From the NCBI GenBank assembly GCA_003762615.1, contig RIAZ01000033.1, forward strand, positions 1-58,292: a DNA stretch of 58,292 nucleotides. Reading direction: 5' to 3'. The translations under genes and the position numbers were made by a program. Of the stretch, positions 41,609-50,106 are shown one piece after another. The notes under the pieces were generated by a model. That model was not told the origin of the DNA, did no database searches, and saw nothing but the letters and a program-made list of their open reading frames with translations. Position 1 is the first letter of the stretch; each line of letters opens with the position of its first letter. This DNA is from Muribaculaceae bacterium Isolate-037 (Harlan) (GTDB taxonomy: Bacteria > Bacteroidota > Bacteroidia > Bacteroidales > Muribaculaceae).

Positions 41609-42739
41609 ATGCAGGAAGAAAAAGATATATTAGACAACGCGAACGACGAGAAAGAGATTGATCTTCTTGAACTCGCAACCAAGCTTTGGGAGCAACGTAA
41701 GAAACTCATAATATGGAGTATCTGCGGTGCGGTCATCGGTTTGATAGTGGCGTTCAGCATCCCGAAGGAGTATGACACTACCGTAAAACTTGCACCGGAG
41801 ATCAGCGACCCCAAAGCTGCGAGCGGCGGGCTGGGAGCACTTGCCTCAATGGCAGGTCTCGGGTCTGCTCAGGCAGGTGCCGATGCAGTATATCCGCAGC
41901 TGTATCCTGATGTAGTCAGCTCTGTTCCCTTCATCACAAGCCTTTTCGACGTGGAAGTCGAGACGAAGGAGGATGGTCGTAAATTCACTGTTAAGCAATA
42001 CATGGAGGATGAGACTAAGGCTCCCTGGTGGAGTGCGATCCTTGGTTTCCCATTCAAAGTGCTCGGTGCAATTATGGCAAGCGATGAAGAAGAGGGGGGA
42101 AAAGACGGGCTTGACAATTTCCAGCTCACAAAGCAGGAGTACGAGTTGGTGGAGGCTCTCAATAAGCGCGTCACCGCCACTGTTGACCAAAAGACAAACG
42201 TAGTCACCATCAGCGTGCTCATGCAAGACCCGCTGATCTCTGCGGTGCTTGCCGATACTGTCGTAAGCCGCCTACAGGACTACGTGACTCAATACCGTAC
42301 AAACAAGTCACGCAAGGATCTTGAATATGCCGAGACCCTCAATGAAGAGGCGAAAGTCGAATATTATAAGGCTCAGCAGAAATACGCGGAATATCTTGAC
42401 CGCAACCACGGTCTGGCTTTCCAGAGCGCACAGATCACTCGCGACCGTCTGCAGAATGAGACATCTCTCGCTTTCAGTCTTTACAACCAGACTGCCCAGC
42501 AGGTGCAGAAAGCAAAGGCAAAGGTGCAGGAAACCACTCCGGTGTATGCAATCATCACCCCGGCTACTGTGCCCGTGAAGGCTGCAAGCCCGAAGAAACT
42601 GCTTATTCTTGTAGGTTTCACGTTCCTTGCTTTCGTGGCTTGTGCGGCTTGGATTCTCTTCCTGAAGCCAATGCTTGAAGAACAGAAGAACAAGAAAGCC
42701 GCAGAGGTAAAGACTCCGGTGACAAATAAGAATGAATGA
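41609..42739 (+). CDS. Wzz-like chain-length determinant / polysaccharide co-polymerase
   Basis: A 376-residue inner-membrane protein. The start at 41609 (MQEEKDILDNANDEKEIDLLELATKL), seven bases after the export-protein stop, is preferred over an in-frame ATG inside that gene. Membrane helix 1 is KLIIWSICGAVIGLIVAFSI (about 31-51) and helix 2 is LLILVGFTFLAFVACAAWIL near the C-terminus, with a periplasmic coiled-coil region between. There is no C-terminal BY-kinase (Walker) domain, so it is the kinase-less type that sets polymer length and couples to the Wza-like channel. Its stop overlaps the start of the next gene (ATGA). Confidence 0.9.
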   Translation: MQEEKDILDNANDEKEIDLLELATKLWEQRKKLIIWSICGAVIGLIVAFSIPKEYDTTVKLAPEISDPKAASGGLGALASMAGLGSAQAGADAVYPQLYPDVVSSVPFITSLFDVEVETKEDGRKFTVKQYMEDETKAPWWSAILGFPFKVLGAIMASDEEEGGKDGLDNFQLTKQEYELVEALNKRVTATVDQKTNVVTISVLMQDPLISAVLADTVVSRLQDYVTQYRTNKSRKDLEYAETLNEEAKVEYYKAQQKYAEYLDRNHGLAFQSAQITRDRLQNETSLAFSLYNQTAQQVQKAKAKVQETTPVYAIITPATVPVKAASPKKLLILVGFTFLAFVACAAWILFLKPMLEEQKNKKAAEVKTPVTNKNE

Positions 42740-43605
42740 TGAAAACGTGGTCTAATCTCGTTTTAATTATTTTGATGATATGTGCGGAAGCCTCGGATTT
42801 TTCCGGGGCTTCTGCTCAATCTGTCAGTCCTCATGAAAACAGAAGCGGCATATCCTCCTCTTCCGACACAATCCCTGACGAAAATCTGCTTGACATAATC
42901 TCAATACTTACCACTACATCTGACGACTCGCTAAATATGGCAGAGGCAGATGCAGACACACACAGTATTCTTGACAATATCATATCGCAAGGCAAAAAGC
43001 CACAAAAGAAACCGGTCTCCTCCGCCCGTGTGCTTGATTTCATGACCGAGGCATATAGTCAGCATGATTTCTACCAGTCTGGTAATTGGGATGATGCAGA
43101 GGATTTCTCCTATATCACGAACAATGTCGTGCTTCCCCCATACGATCCACGTGATTTCTATCGTCCGTCGCCGGGACGCATCACGTCAACCTACGGCTAC
43201 CGTGAGAAGTTCGGACGCGTTCATAAGGGGATTGACCTTGCGCTAAGTATTGGCGACACTGTAAGGGCGGCACTTCCTGGCGTAGTAGCTCGTGTAGGCT
43301 ATGATAAGGGGGGATATGGTCATTATGTCGTGATGGTCCACAATAATGGAATGGAGACACGCTACGCACATTTGCAAGCCCCCGTGACCGCTCCCGGTGA
43401 AACAATAGCTGCCGGTCAACCCGTAGGACTCGGAGGGAACACCGGTAACTCCACCGGACCGCACCTTCATTTCGAGATACGCTACCGTGGGACAGCCGTT
43501 GACCCAGCCTCTGTGTTTAATTTCCATCGGATACCTGCTCCTCCCAAAATAAAGACTCCGCAAGCGACATCACAAAAAACTTTAGCAAAACAACAAAAAA
43601 AATAG
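42736..43605 (+). CDS. M23/LytM-type peptidoglycan endopeptidase of the export operon
   Basis: A 289-residue exported protein with an N-terminal signal-like helix (LVLIILMICAEA). A low-complexity Ser/Asp-rich linker is followed by a LytM domain beginning GRITSTYGYR. Zinc ligands are visible: His163 and Asp167 in HKGIDLA, and His243/His245 in HLHFEIRY. It should cleave peptide cross-links or act as a LytM activator. Its ATG overlaps the wzz-like stop, so it is translationally tied to the polysaccharide exporter. This suggests a role in opening or fitting the channel through the wall. The last codons lie in the terminator stem. Confidence 0.9.
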   Translation: MMKTWSNLVLIILMICAEASDFSGASAQSVSPHENRSGISSSSDTIPDENLLDIISILTTTSDDSLNMAEADADTHSILDNIISQGKKPQKKPVSSARVLDFMTEAYSQHDFYQSGNWDDAEDFSYITNNVVLPPYDPRDFYRPSPGRITSTYGYREKFGRVHKGIDLALSIGDTVRAALPGVVARVGYDKGGYGHYVVMVHNNGMETRYAHLQAPVTAPGETIAAGQPVGLGGNTGNSTGPHLHFEIRYRGTAVDPASVFNFHRIPAPPKIKTPQATSQKTLAKQQKK

Positions 43606-43639
43606 ATATTCAGGCTTGAAACCCGAATATCTATTTTTT
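43597..43639. terminator. Terminator between the export operon and gyrB
   Basis: A stem of about 15 bp (43597-43611 with 43625-43639) has its arms ending in A and T runs, so it can act in both directions between the two converging genes. It overlaps the stop codon of the M23 gene. Confidence 0.82.
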
Positions 43640-43664
43640 ATCACTTATCTATTTTGCGATGAGC

Positions 43665-45638
43665 TTATGCGTCAATGTTGGCGTATGTGGCATGTTCCTC
43701 TATGAACTCTCTACGCGGACCCACTTCCTCTCCCATGAGAATGGAGAATGTGCGGTCTGCCTCTGCAGCATTGATAAGGTTCACCTGTTTAAGCATACGG
43801 TTCTCCGGGTCCATGGTAGTCTCCCAAAGCTGCTCAGGATTCATCTCACCAAGACCTTTGTAACGCTGAAGCACCATCTTGTCGCGGTTGCCGTCGCAAT
43901 TGGTATCAACAAAACGCTGCACCTGCTGCTCATCCCATGCATACTCCTGAATCTTATTCTTACCCTTTGTAGAGCACTTATAGAGTGGCGGCGTAGCGAT
44001 ATAGAGATAGCCGTTCTCGATTATCGGACGGATCTTGCGATAGAAGAAAGTCATGAGCAACGTCGCGATGTGAGCACCGTCGACGTCGGCATCGGTCATG
44101 ATGATGATTTTATGATAACGGAGTTTTGTCATGTTAGGCTCCTTTGAATCTTCTTCTGTGCCGATAGTGACACCGAGAGCCTTAAACATATTGACAATCT
44201 CCTCGCTTTCAAACACCTTGTGTTCGAGTGCCTTCTCAACATTGAGAATCTTACCTCTCAACGGAAGGATAGCCTGATAGTTGGGGTTACGTCCTTGTTT
44301 TGCAGAACCGCCTGCAGAATCACCCTCGACCAGGAACAACTCACATTCCACTGCATCACGGCTCTTGCAGTCGGCAAGTTTGCCCGGCAGACCGCCACCG
44401 GAAAGCGGAGACTTGCGCTGCACCTTCATACGCGCACTGTAGGCAGCATGACGTGCCTGAGCCGCAAGCATCACCTTGTCGACAATGGCACGCGCCTGCT
44501 TCGGATGCTCCTCAAGATAATAACGGAGTGCCTCGCTGACCGCTGTCTGAACCACACCGGAAACCTCGTTGTTGCCAAGTTTTGTCTTGGTCTGACCCTC
44601 AAACTGAGGTTCTGCCACCTTCACCGACACTACGGCTGTGAGACCGTCACGGAAGTCCTCTTTCGAAAGCTCAATCTTGAGCTTGTCAAGGAGATGGTTG
44701 TCGTCGGCATATTTCTTCAATGTGGTGGTGAGTCCACGGCGGAATCCCGTCAGGTGGGTTCCACCCTCTATCGTATTGATATTATTTACGTAGGAGAATA
44801 TATTCTCGCTGAATGAAGTGTTGTAGGTCAACGCCACCTCCACGGGTACGCCGTTCTTCATCGTATTGAGATGGATGATATCGTCAATCAGAGGCTCCTT
44901 ACCCTGATCAAGATACCTCACAAACTGCTTCAGACCTTCATCACTATGAAATACGTCGCGGCGATAATTACCCTTTTCATCCATCTCGCGCTCATCGGTG
45001 AGAGTAAGGGAGATTCCTGCATTCAGGTACGCAAGGTCGCGCAGACGGTTGGCGAGTGTCTCATAATCATACACCGTCTCTGTGAATATCGAGGCATCAG
45101 GATGGAAAATTATAGTGGTGCCGGTATGATCGGTCTCCCCTATCACTTTCAGATCACATGTGGGCTTGCCGAAGGCATATTCCTGCATGTGGATCTTGCC
45201 GTCGCGATGTATCTCGGCACGAAGATAGTCGCTCAACGCATTCACACAGCTGACTCCGACACCGTGAAGACCACCCGACACCTTATAGGATCCTTTGTCG
45301 AACTTGCCGCCCGCATGCAGCACCGTCAGCACCACCTCAAGTGCCGGCTTATGCATCTTCTCGTGCATGTCGACAGGGATGCCTCGACCGTTATCAACCA
45401 CTTTTATAGAATTGTCGCTGAGAATCGTCACTTCTATATGATTGGCAAATCCGGCAAGCGCCTCATCTATAGAGTTATCGACCACCTCATACACAAGGTG
45501 ATGCAGACCTCTGCCGGAGATGTCGCCGATATACATCGCCGGACGCTTGCGCACCGCCTCAAGACCCTCAAGGACCTGGATATTATCCGCCACATAATCT
45601 TTCTGACGGTTTTCCTGAAGCTCTGTTTCTTCTGCCAT
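43665..45638 (-). CDS. gyrB: DNA gyrase subunit B
   Basis: A 657-residue ATPase subunit of gyrase, which introduces negative supercoils. Features are the GHKL ATP site (VVDNSIDEALAG, DNGRGIPVDMH, GGLHGVGVSCVNALS), the transducer domain, and a TOPRIM domain (CELFLVEGDSAGGSAKQGRN, TDADVDGAHIATLLMTFFYR). The GyrB C-terminal tail contains QRYKGLGEMNPEQLWETTM and ends in YANIDA. The typical GyrB-like tail argues against ParE. It is divergent from topA across a shared 383-base upstream region, so genes with opposing effects on supercoiling are read from one control region. Confidence 0.95.
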   Translation of the reverse strand: MAEETELQENRQKDYVADNIQVLEGLEAVRKRPAMYIGDISGRGLHHLVYEVVDNSIDEALAGFANHIEVTILSDNSIKVVDNGRGIPVDMHEKMHKPALEVVLTVLHAGGKFDKGSYKVSGGLHGVGVSCVNALSDYLRAEIHRDGKIHMQEYAFGKPTCDLKVIGETDHTGTTIIFHPDASIFTETVYDYETLANRLRDLAYLNAGISLTLTDEREMDEKGNYRRDVFHSDEGLKQFVRYLDQGKEPLIDDIIHLNTMKNGVPVEVALTYNTSFSENIFSYVNNINTIEGGTHLTGFRRGLTTTLKKYADDNHLLDKLKIELSKEDFRDGLTAVVSVKVAEPQFEGQTKTKLGNNEVSGVVQTAVSEALRYYLEEHPKQARAIVDKVMLAAQARHAAYSARMKVQRKSPLSGGGLPGKLADCKSRDAVECELFLVEGDSAGGSAKQGRNPNYQAILPLRGKILNVEKALEHKVFESEEIVNMFKALGVTIGTEEDSKEPNMTKLRYHKIIIMTDADVDGAHIATLLMTFFYRKIRPIIENGYLYIATPPLYKCSTKGKNKIQEYAWDEQQVQRFVDTNCDGNRDKMVLQRYKGLGEMNPEQLWETTMDPENRMLKQVNLINAAEADRTFSILMGEEVGPRREFIEEHATYANIDA

Positions 45639-45706
45639 ATTTTTATCTGAATCAGTTATTTATCTTCTTACTTTATAATTAGGAGCACATACGCCCCATT
45701 CTGTTA

Positions 45707-45737
45707 CAAAATTACGAATTTTTTCTATCTTTTCAAA
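45707..45737 (-). promoter_or_regulatory. gyrB promoter
   Basis: On the minus strand, TTTG (45737-45734), exactly 19 bp, then TAATTTTG (45714-45707), is a perfect Bacteroidetes promoter. The predicted start near 45700 gives a leader of about 62 bases. Confidence 0.82.
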
Positions 45738-45738
45738 A

Positions 45739-46021
45739 TTCCACACCATCTTTAGCTCACCTTTAGTACATCTTTAGCACATATTGCATATCTCTTTATC
45801 GCATTTTTTCATAACTTATGGCATATACTTATATTCAGCATGAAGCAAGTCGCGCCCACGCTATGTCTGAACTCCATCTTTTTCAAAATCGCATAAAACT
45901 TCCACTCTTAATTATGTGTTGAAAGAAAAAAATATTAATTTTGCGCCCAAGTATTTTCCGGCGCTTGTTCCGGTTATCATTCTCGGCTTGCCAAGCCGGA
46001 ATGTCTAATTCCAAAAATAAG
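45739..46021 (+). promoter_or_regulatory. Shared gyrB-topA intergenic region and topA -7 box
   Basis: The remaining part of the gap has no gene. A -7 box TAATTTTG lies at 45936-45943, with only a weak -33 candidate 19-20 bp upstream. A tandem CTTTAG(C/T)ACAT-like word is repeated at about 45751-45782. Confidence 0.5.
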
Positions 46022-48385
46022 ATGAAAAATCTGGTAATCGTCGAATCGCCTGCCAAGGCAAAAACCATAGAAAAATTCCTCGGCAATGACTTCTCGGTCA
46101 TGTCGAGCTACGGTCATATACGCGACCTTCAGAAGCATGGGTTCAGCATCGATGTCAAAGATGGGTTCAATCCTATCTATGAGATTCCCGATGACAAGAA
46201 GGAACTCGTGAAAAGGTTGAAAAAGGCTGCTAAGGAAGCCGATGCTGTATGGCTCGCTTCCGATGAAGACCGTGAGGGAGAGGCTATAGCCTGGCACCTC
46301 GCGGAAGTGTTGAATCTTGATCCGGCTACGACTAAACGTATAGTGTTTCATGAGATTACGAAACCTGCGATATTGAAGGCTATCGAAAATCCGCGCACTA
46401 TCGATATTGATCGGGTTAATGCTCAACAGGCACGACGAGTGCTTGACCGTATAGTGGGATTTGAACTTAGTCCGGTGCTTTGGAAAAAAATAAAACCGGC
46501 ACTCTCCGCCGGAAGGGTACAGAGTGTAGCCGTCAGGCTGATATGCGAGAGAGAGAAGGAGATTGAGGCTTTCAAGCCCGATCCATTCTTCCGTGTCACT
46601 GCCGTATTCTCTGCTGAAAACGCGCCTCAACTATTTAAGGCGGAGCTGTCTCACAGGATTGACTCCAAGGATGAGGCAAAAAGGCTCCTTGAGACTTGTA
46701 AGTCTGCCAGTTTTACCGTGACTGACGTCTCGGTAAAGCCCACAAAGCGGTCGCCATTCCCTCCATACACCACATCTACGTTGCAACAGGATGCTTCCCG
46801 TAAACTCGGTTTCTCGGTGAATCAGACCATGTCGCTCGCGCAGAGACTGTATGAGGATGGTAAGATCACGTATATGCGTACCGACTCGACAAACTTATCT
46901 GATATGGCTATCAACGATATCAAGAATGTCATCACGGAGTCGCTCGGTGAGAAGTTTGTAAAGGTTCGCCATTATCATACTCATTCCAAAGGAGCACAGG
47001 AGGCACACGAGGCTATACGCCCCACCTACATATCCAACCGCACCATCGATGGAACTCCGCAGGAGCAGAAACTATATGAGCTAATATGGAAACGTGCGGT
47101 TTCATCACAGATGGCTGATGCCGAAATAGAGAAGACAAGCGTGGATATTGCTATCTCCGACAACAACGCTATGACTGTCGCAGAACCAATCAATCCCGAA
47201 AACTCTTTCAAGGCGGAGGGTGAGGTAATCTCTTTTGAAGGCTTCCTGAAAGTATGGAAGACGGAGAATGCCCGCGACAGGGAATTTACAGAACTGCCGA
47301 AACTGTCGGCAGGCGACTCACTTAACGCCTCCGAGATAACCGCCACACAACGTTTCACGCAGGCTCCCGCTCGTTATTCGGAAGCATCACTCGTAAAGAA
47401 GATGGAAGACCTCGGAATCGGACGTCCGTCAACCTACGCCCCGACAATATCCACCATCCAGGCACGCGACTACGTGAAACGCGGAGAGAAGGAGGGTGTG
47501 CGTCGCGAGTATGAGGTGATACGTCTTGCCAATGATAAGATATCGGAGGAGACACTTTCTGAGAACACAGGTAGCGAGAAAGGGAAACTTGTGCCTACCG
47601 ATGTCGGCATGATTGTAAACCAATTCCTGACCGAATATTTCCCGGAAATCCTTGACTATAACTTCACTGCAAAGGTGGAGGAGAAATTCGATGATATTGC
47701 CGAAGGGAAACTCGGATGGAAGAATGAGATTTCTGATTTCTACAACAGTTTCCATCCCGAAATTGAGGAGATCAATTCATTGAGAATGGAGAGAAAAGTG
47801 GGCGAACGTCTGCTCGGGAATCATCCGGAGACCGGACGTCCCGTGTCGGTAAAGATCGGACGCTTCGGTCCGGTGGTGCAGATCGGCAATGCCTCGGATG
47901 AGGAGAAACCGCTATTCGCAAGTCTGCTTGCTGACCAAAGCGTGGCGACCATCACCCTGGAAGAGGCTCTAAAACTGTTTGAGCTCCCCCGCACAATAGG
48001 TGAGTTTGAAGGGGAACCGGTGGTGGCTGCAATCGGCAAATTCGGACCATACGTTAAGCACGGGAAAGTATTCGTATCCATCCCGAAAGACCTTACACCG
48101 CAGGGCATCACTTTGGAGGAGGCGGAACAACTCATATTGGCAAAACGTCAGGAGGAGGCGAACCGTCTGATAAAGGATTTCCCCGAAATGCCGGGACTGG
48201 AGGTGCTGAATGGCAGATATGGTCCTTATCTCGCATATAAGCCGGAAGGGGCACGTAAAGCCACCAATTATCGACTCCCGAAGAATACGGATGCAGCTGT
48301 CCTGACGTTGGAAGAGGCGAAGAAGATAATGGAGAGCCAATCCACCACAAAAAAGACCACTCGCAAGACAGCTAAAAAGAACTGA
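46022..48385 (+). CDS. topA: DNA topoisomerase I (type IA)
   Basis: A 787-residue enzyme that relaxes negative supercoils. The start at 46022 places KNLVIVESPAKAKTIEKFLG, the TOPRIM opening, at the N-terminus; open frame upstream reaches 45941 without family match. Catalytic Tyr284 is in ITYMRTDSTNLS, and the acidic TOPRIM residues are in DEDREGEAIAWHL. In place of zinc fingers the C-terminus has repeated small domains (VKIGRFGPVVQIG, AAIGKFGPYVKHG, LNGRYGPYLAYK) and a basic Lys/Thr tail. This is the usual Bacteroidetes form. Confidence 0.95.
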   Translation: MKNLVIVESPAKAKTIEKFLGNDFSVMSSYGHIRDLQKHGFSIDVKDGFNPIYEIPDDKKELVKRLKKAAKEADAVWLASDEDREGEAIAWHLAEVLNLDPATTKRIVFHEITKPAILKAIENPRTIDIDRVNAQQARRVLDRIVGFELSPVLWKKIKPALSAGRVQSVAVRLICEREKEIEAFKPDPFFRVTAVFSAENAPQLFKAELSHRIDSKDEAKRLLETCKSASFTVTDVSVKPTKRSPFPPYTTSTLQQDASRKLGFSVNQTMSLAQRLYEDGKITYMRTDSTNLSDMAINDIKNVITESLGEKFVKVRHYHTHSKGAQEAHEAIRPTYISNRTIDGTPQEQKLYELIWKRAVSSQMADAEIEKTSVDIAISDNNAMTVAEPINPENSFKAEGEVISFEGFLKVWKTENARDREFTELPKLSAGDSLNASEITATQRFTQAPARYSEASLVKKMEDLGIGRPSTYAPTISTIQARDYVKRGEKEGVRREYEVIRLANDKISEETLSENTGSEKGKLVPTDVGMIVNQFLTEYFPEILDYNFTAKVEEKFDDIAEGKLGWKNEISDFYNSFHPEIEEINSLRMERKVGERLLGNHPETGRPVSVKIGRFGPVVQIGNASDEEKPLFASLLADQSVATITLEEALKLFELPRTIGEFEGEPVVAAIGKFGPYVKHGKVFVSIPKDLTPQGITLEEAEQLILAKRQEEANRLIKDFPEMPGLEVLNGRYGPYLAYKPEGARKATNYRLPKNTDAAVLTLEEAKKIMESQSTTKKTTRKTAKKN

Positions 48386-48404
48386 TTACCAGCGCAATCA
48401 TACC

Positions 48405-48446
48405 ACATCCGATGAGCAATCCACATTATATTTTCTCATCGGATGT
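48405..48446 (+). terminator. topA terminator
   Basis: A perfect 12-bp stem (ACATCCGATGAG with CTCATCGGATGT), an 18-base loop, then AATTTTTTCCCCTTTT. Confidence 0.85.
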
Positions 48447-48555
48447 AATTTTTTCCCCTTTTATCTGTCTATAATATATCGGCAAGTCATAATCGCGCCG
48501 TATGATTGTATTCAAAGAAGTTGTCTAAACATCTTTTCATGAACAAACCGAAATT

Positions 48556-50001
48556 ATGAATATCAAGAGCAAATTACGTTTTATTATCCCTGCTGCGGCA
48601 GTCATGATTCTTTCCGCCTGCGGGGAATCATCACACATCACAAACACTCCGGAGCCTACTCCCAATCCGAATCCAAAACCCGATCCGGAACCGGAACTTA
48701 CTGATTATTACGTCAGCCCCACTTGCTCCGACTGCAAGATGGAGGTGAAGACGCAGATCGGCGGCAACTGGGACGAGATTCTCGGACGCGGATATGACGT
48801 GACCGGGGAATATCTCGCATCCTCTTCGCTCCGTTCGCGTGTAGTTGACGTGCAGAAGCAGCTGGACCGCGATCTCATCACAATTCTCAGTGCACCGGCT
48901 TCAAGTTCAGGTGAAGTCATCTCCGGAAAGAACTCCAAGGAATTTCTTGAAGCACTCACCGCAGGGGCAGGTCTGGAGAAATCGCTCGGTGGCAACGTGC
49001 CTTGCTTCAATGGCACACTCAACTCGCTGTCGGAGAATGCCACTTACGTACTTTACAACAACTGGGTACGCTCTCGTATCGCGAAATTACACAATACCTC
49101 TATACAAATACATCGCACTCTGTCGGATGAATTTGTCGCCGACATCGACCGTCTGAAGCCTAAGGCTCTCGTGGAAAAATACGGCACTCATTATCTTGCC
49201 GAAATATCACTCGGTTTGTCCACTCGTTCTCTCTACAGTGCGTTTGTCGATGCTGCCGACTCTGAGAAATTATCTCTTGCTACCAAAGGTAGCCAACTTG
49301 CTGCCAATGTCATGAATGGTAAGATGGAGGCGGAGAATATCGCAGCATCATTGTCCGGACTTAACAACTATGGTGCCACGATGACTGCCACGTTCTCCGG
49401 AGGTGAGACTTCACTTGTGGAGTATGACAAGACCACCTGTATCGTCGGCGATCTGACGGCATGGCAGAACTCACTGACCCCCTCAAATCAGGCAGTGATT
49501 ACGTTGTCGGGGAGCGACCTCTCCCCCATCTCTTATGCCATCGAGGATCCTGACCTAAAGAAGGAGGTAGAGGCAGCCATAAGCGAGTATATACGCGCAA
49601 GCAAGTCAAATGTAACGCAGACTGTCCCACTCTTGCAGAACAGCAATGGTCGCATCTACCGCTACGTGACAAGCTACGATGAGTCGCTTCAGTTGGAGAA
49701 CCGCGACAATCTGAAAGCGTATGGTATGCTTGGCGCCCTCTACCGCAACAAGACCGGTGAGTCAATCCCCCTCTATTCCCACATCTATTCCGATGGCAGA
49801 CAGATGCTCTCTCTCATCCAGCCCACCGATGACTGGGAATGTATCGGCTACGTGATGCCTGCCCGTTCCGAGCGCACCATATCTCTCTATGAGATCAGCG
49901 ACGGCACACGCTACGCCTACACCATCGAGGCTGCCAACAGCTACGGTCCCAACAACGAATGGCACCCGACAGGCGCGGTCTTCCACCTCATCCGCCCGTA
50001 A
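48556..50001 (+). CDS. MACPF-domain lipoprotein, BSAP-like candidate antimicrobial toxin
   Basis: A 481-residue lipoprotein with lipobox ILSAC, lipid anchor at Cys22. A proline-rich spacer (PEPTPNPNPKPDPEPE) precedes a membrane-attack-complex/perforin domain. The MACPF signature is VEKYGTHYLAEISLGLS (Tyr209-Gly210-Thr-His-Tyr), preceded by helical clusters that could become transmembrane hairpins. A C-terminal beta-rich domain (about 355-481, RIYRYVTSYDESLQLENRDN onward) may bind the receptor. Bacteroidales secreted antimicrobial proteins (BSAPs) are MACPF proteins that kill related strains by targeting a surface protein or LPS; a lipid anchor plus spacer suits surface or vesicle display. Target, immunity and activity are not shown. 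An N-terminal Cys pair (TCSDC) is notable. The nearest downstream gene is a thioredoxin-fold protein. Confidence 0.82.
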   Translation: MNIKSKLRFIIPAAAVMILSACGESSHITNTPEPTPNPNPKPDPEPELTDYYVSPTCSDCKMEVKTQIGGNWDEILGRGYDVTGEYLASSSLRSRVVDVQKQLDRDLITILSAPASSSGEVISGKNSKEFLEALTAGAGLEKSLGGNVPCFNGTLNSLSENATYVLYNNWVRSRIAKLHNTSIQIHRTLSDEFVADIDRLKPKALVEKYGTHYLAEISLGLSTRSLYSAFVDAADSEKLSLATKGSQLAANVMNGKMEAENIAASLSGLNNYGATMTATFSGGETSLVEYDKTTCIVGDLTAWQNSLTPSNQAVITLSGSDLSPISYAIEDPDLKKEVEAAISEYIRASKSNVTQTVPLLQNSNGRIYRYVTSYDESLQLENRDNLKAYGMLGALYRNKTGESIPLYSHIYSDGRQMLSLIQPTDDWECIGYVMPARSERTISLYEISDGTRYAYTIEAANSYGPNNEWHPTGAVFHLIRP

Positions 50002-50022
50002 CACCCATCTGACAATACTCAA

Positions 50023-50067
50023 ATCCCCCTTTTGCATATTCTTTTGACCAAAATGTAAAAGGGGGAT
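50023..50067. terminator. Hairpin after the MACPF gene
   Basis: ATCCCCCTTTT (50023-50033) pairs with AAAAGGGGGAT (50057-50067). The T-run is part of the left arm, so termination would be better on the minus strand; on the plus strand it may mark the mRNA 3' end. Confidence 0.55.
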
Positions 50068-50106
50068 ATCATATCTCTCATTTCTTAACAATCCCTATTC
50101 AAACCT

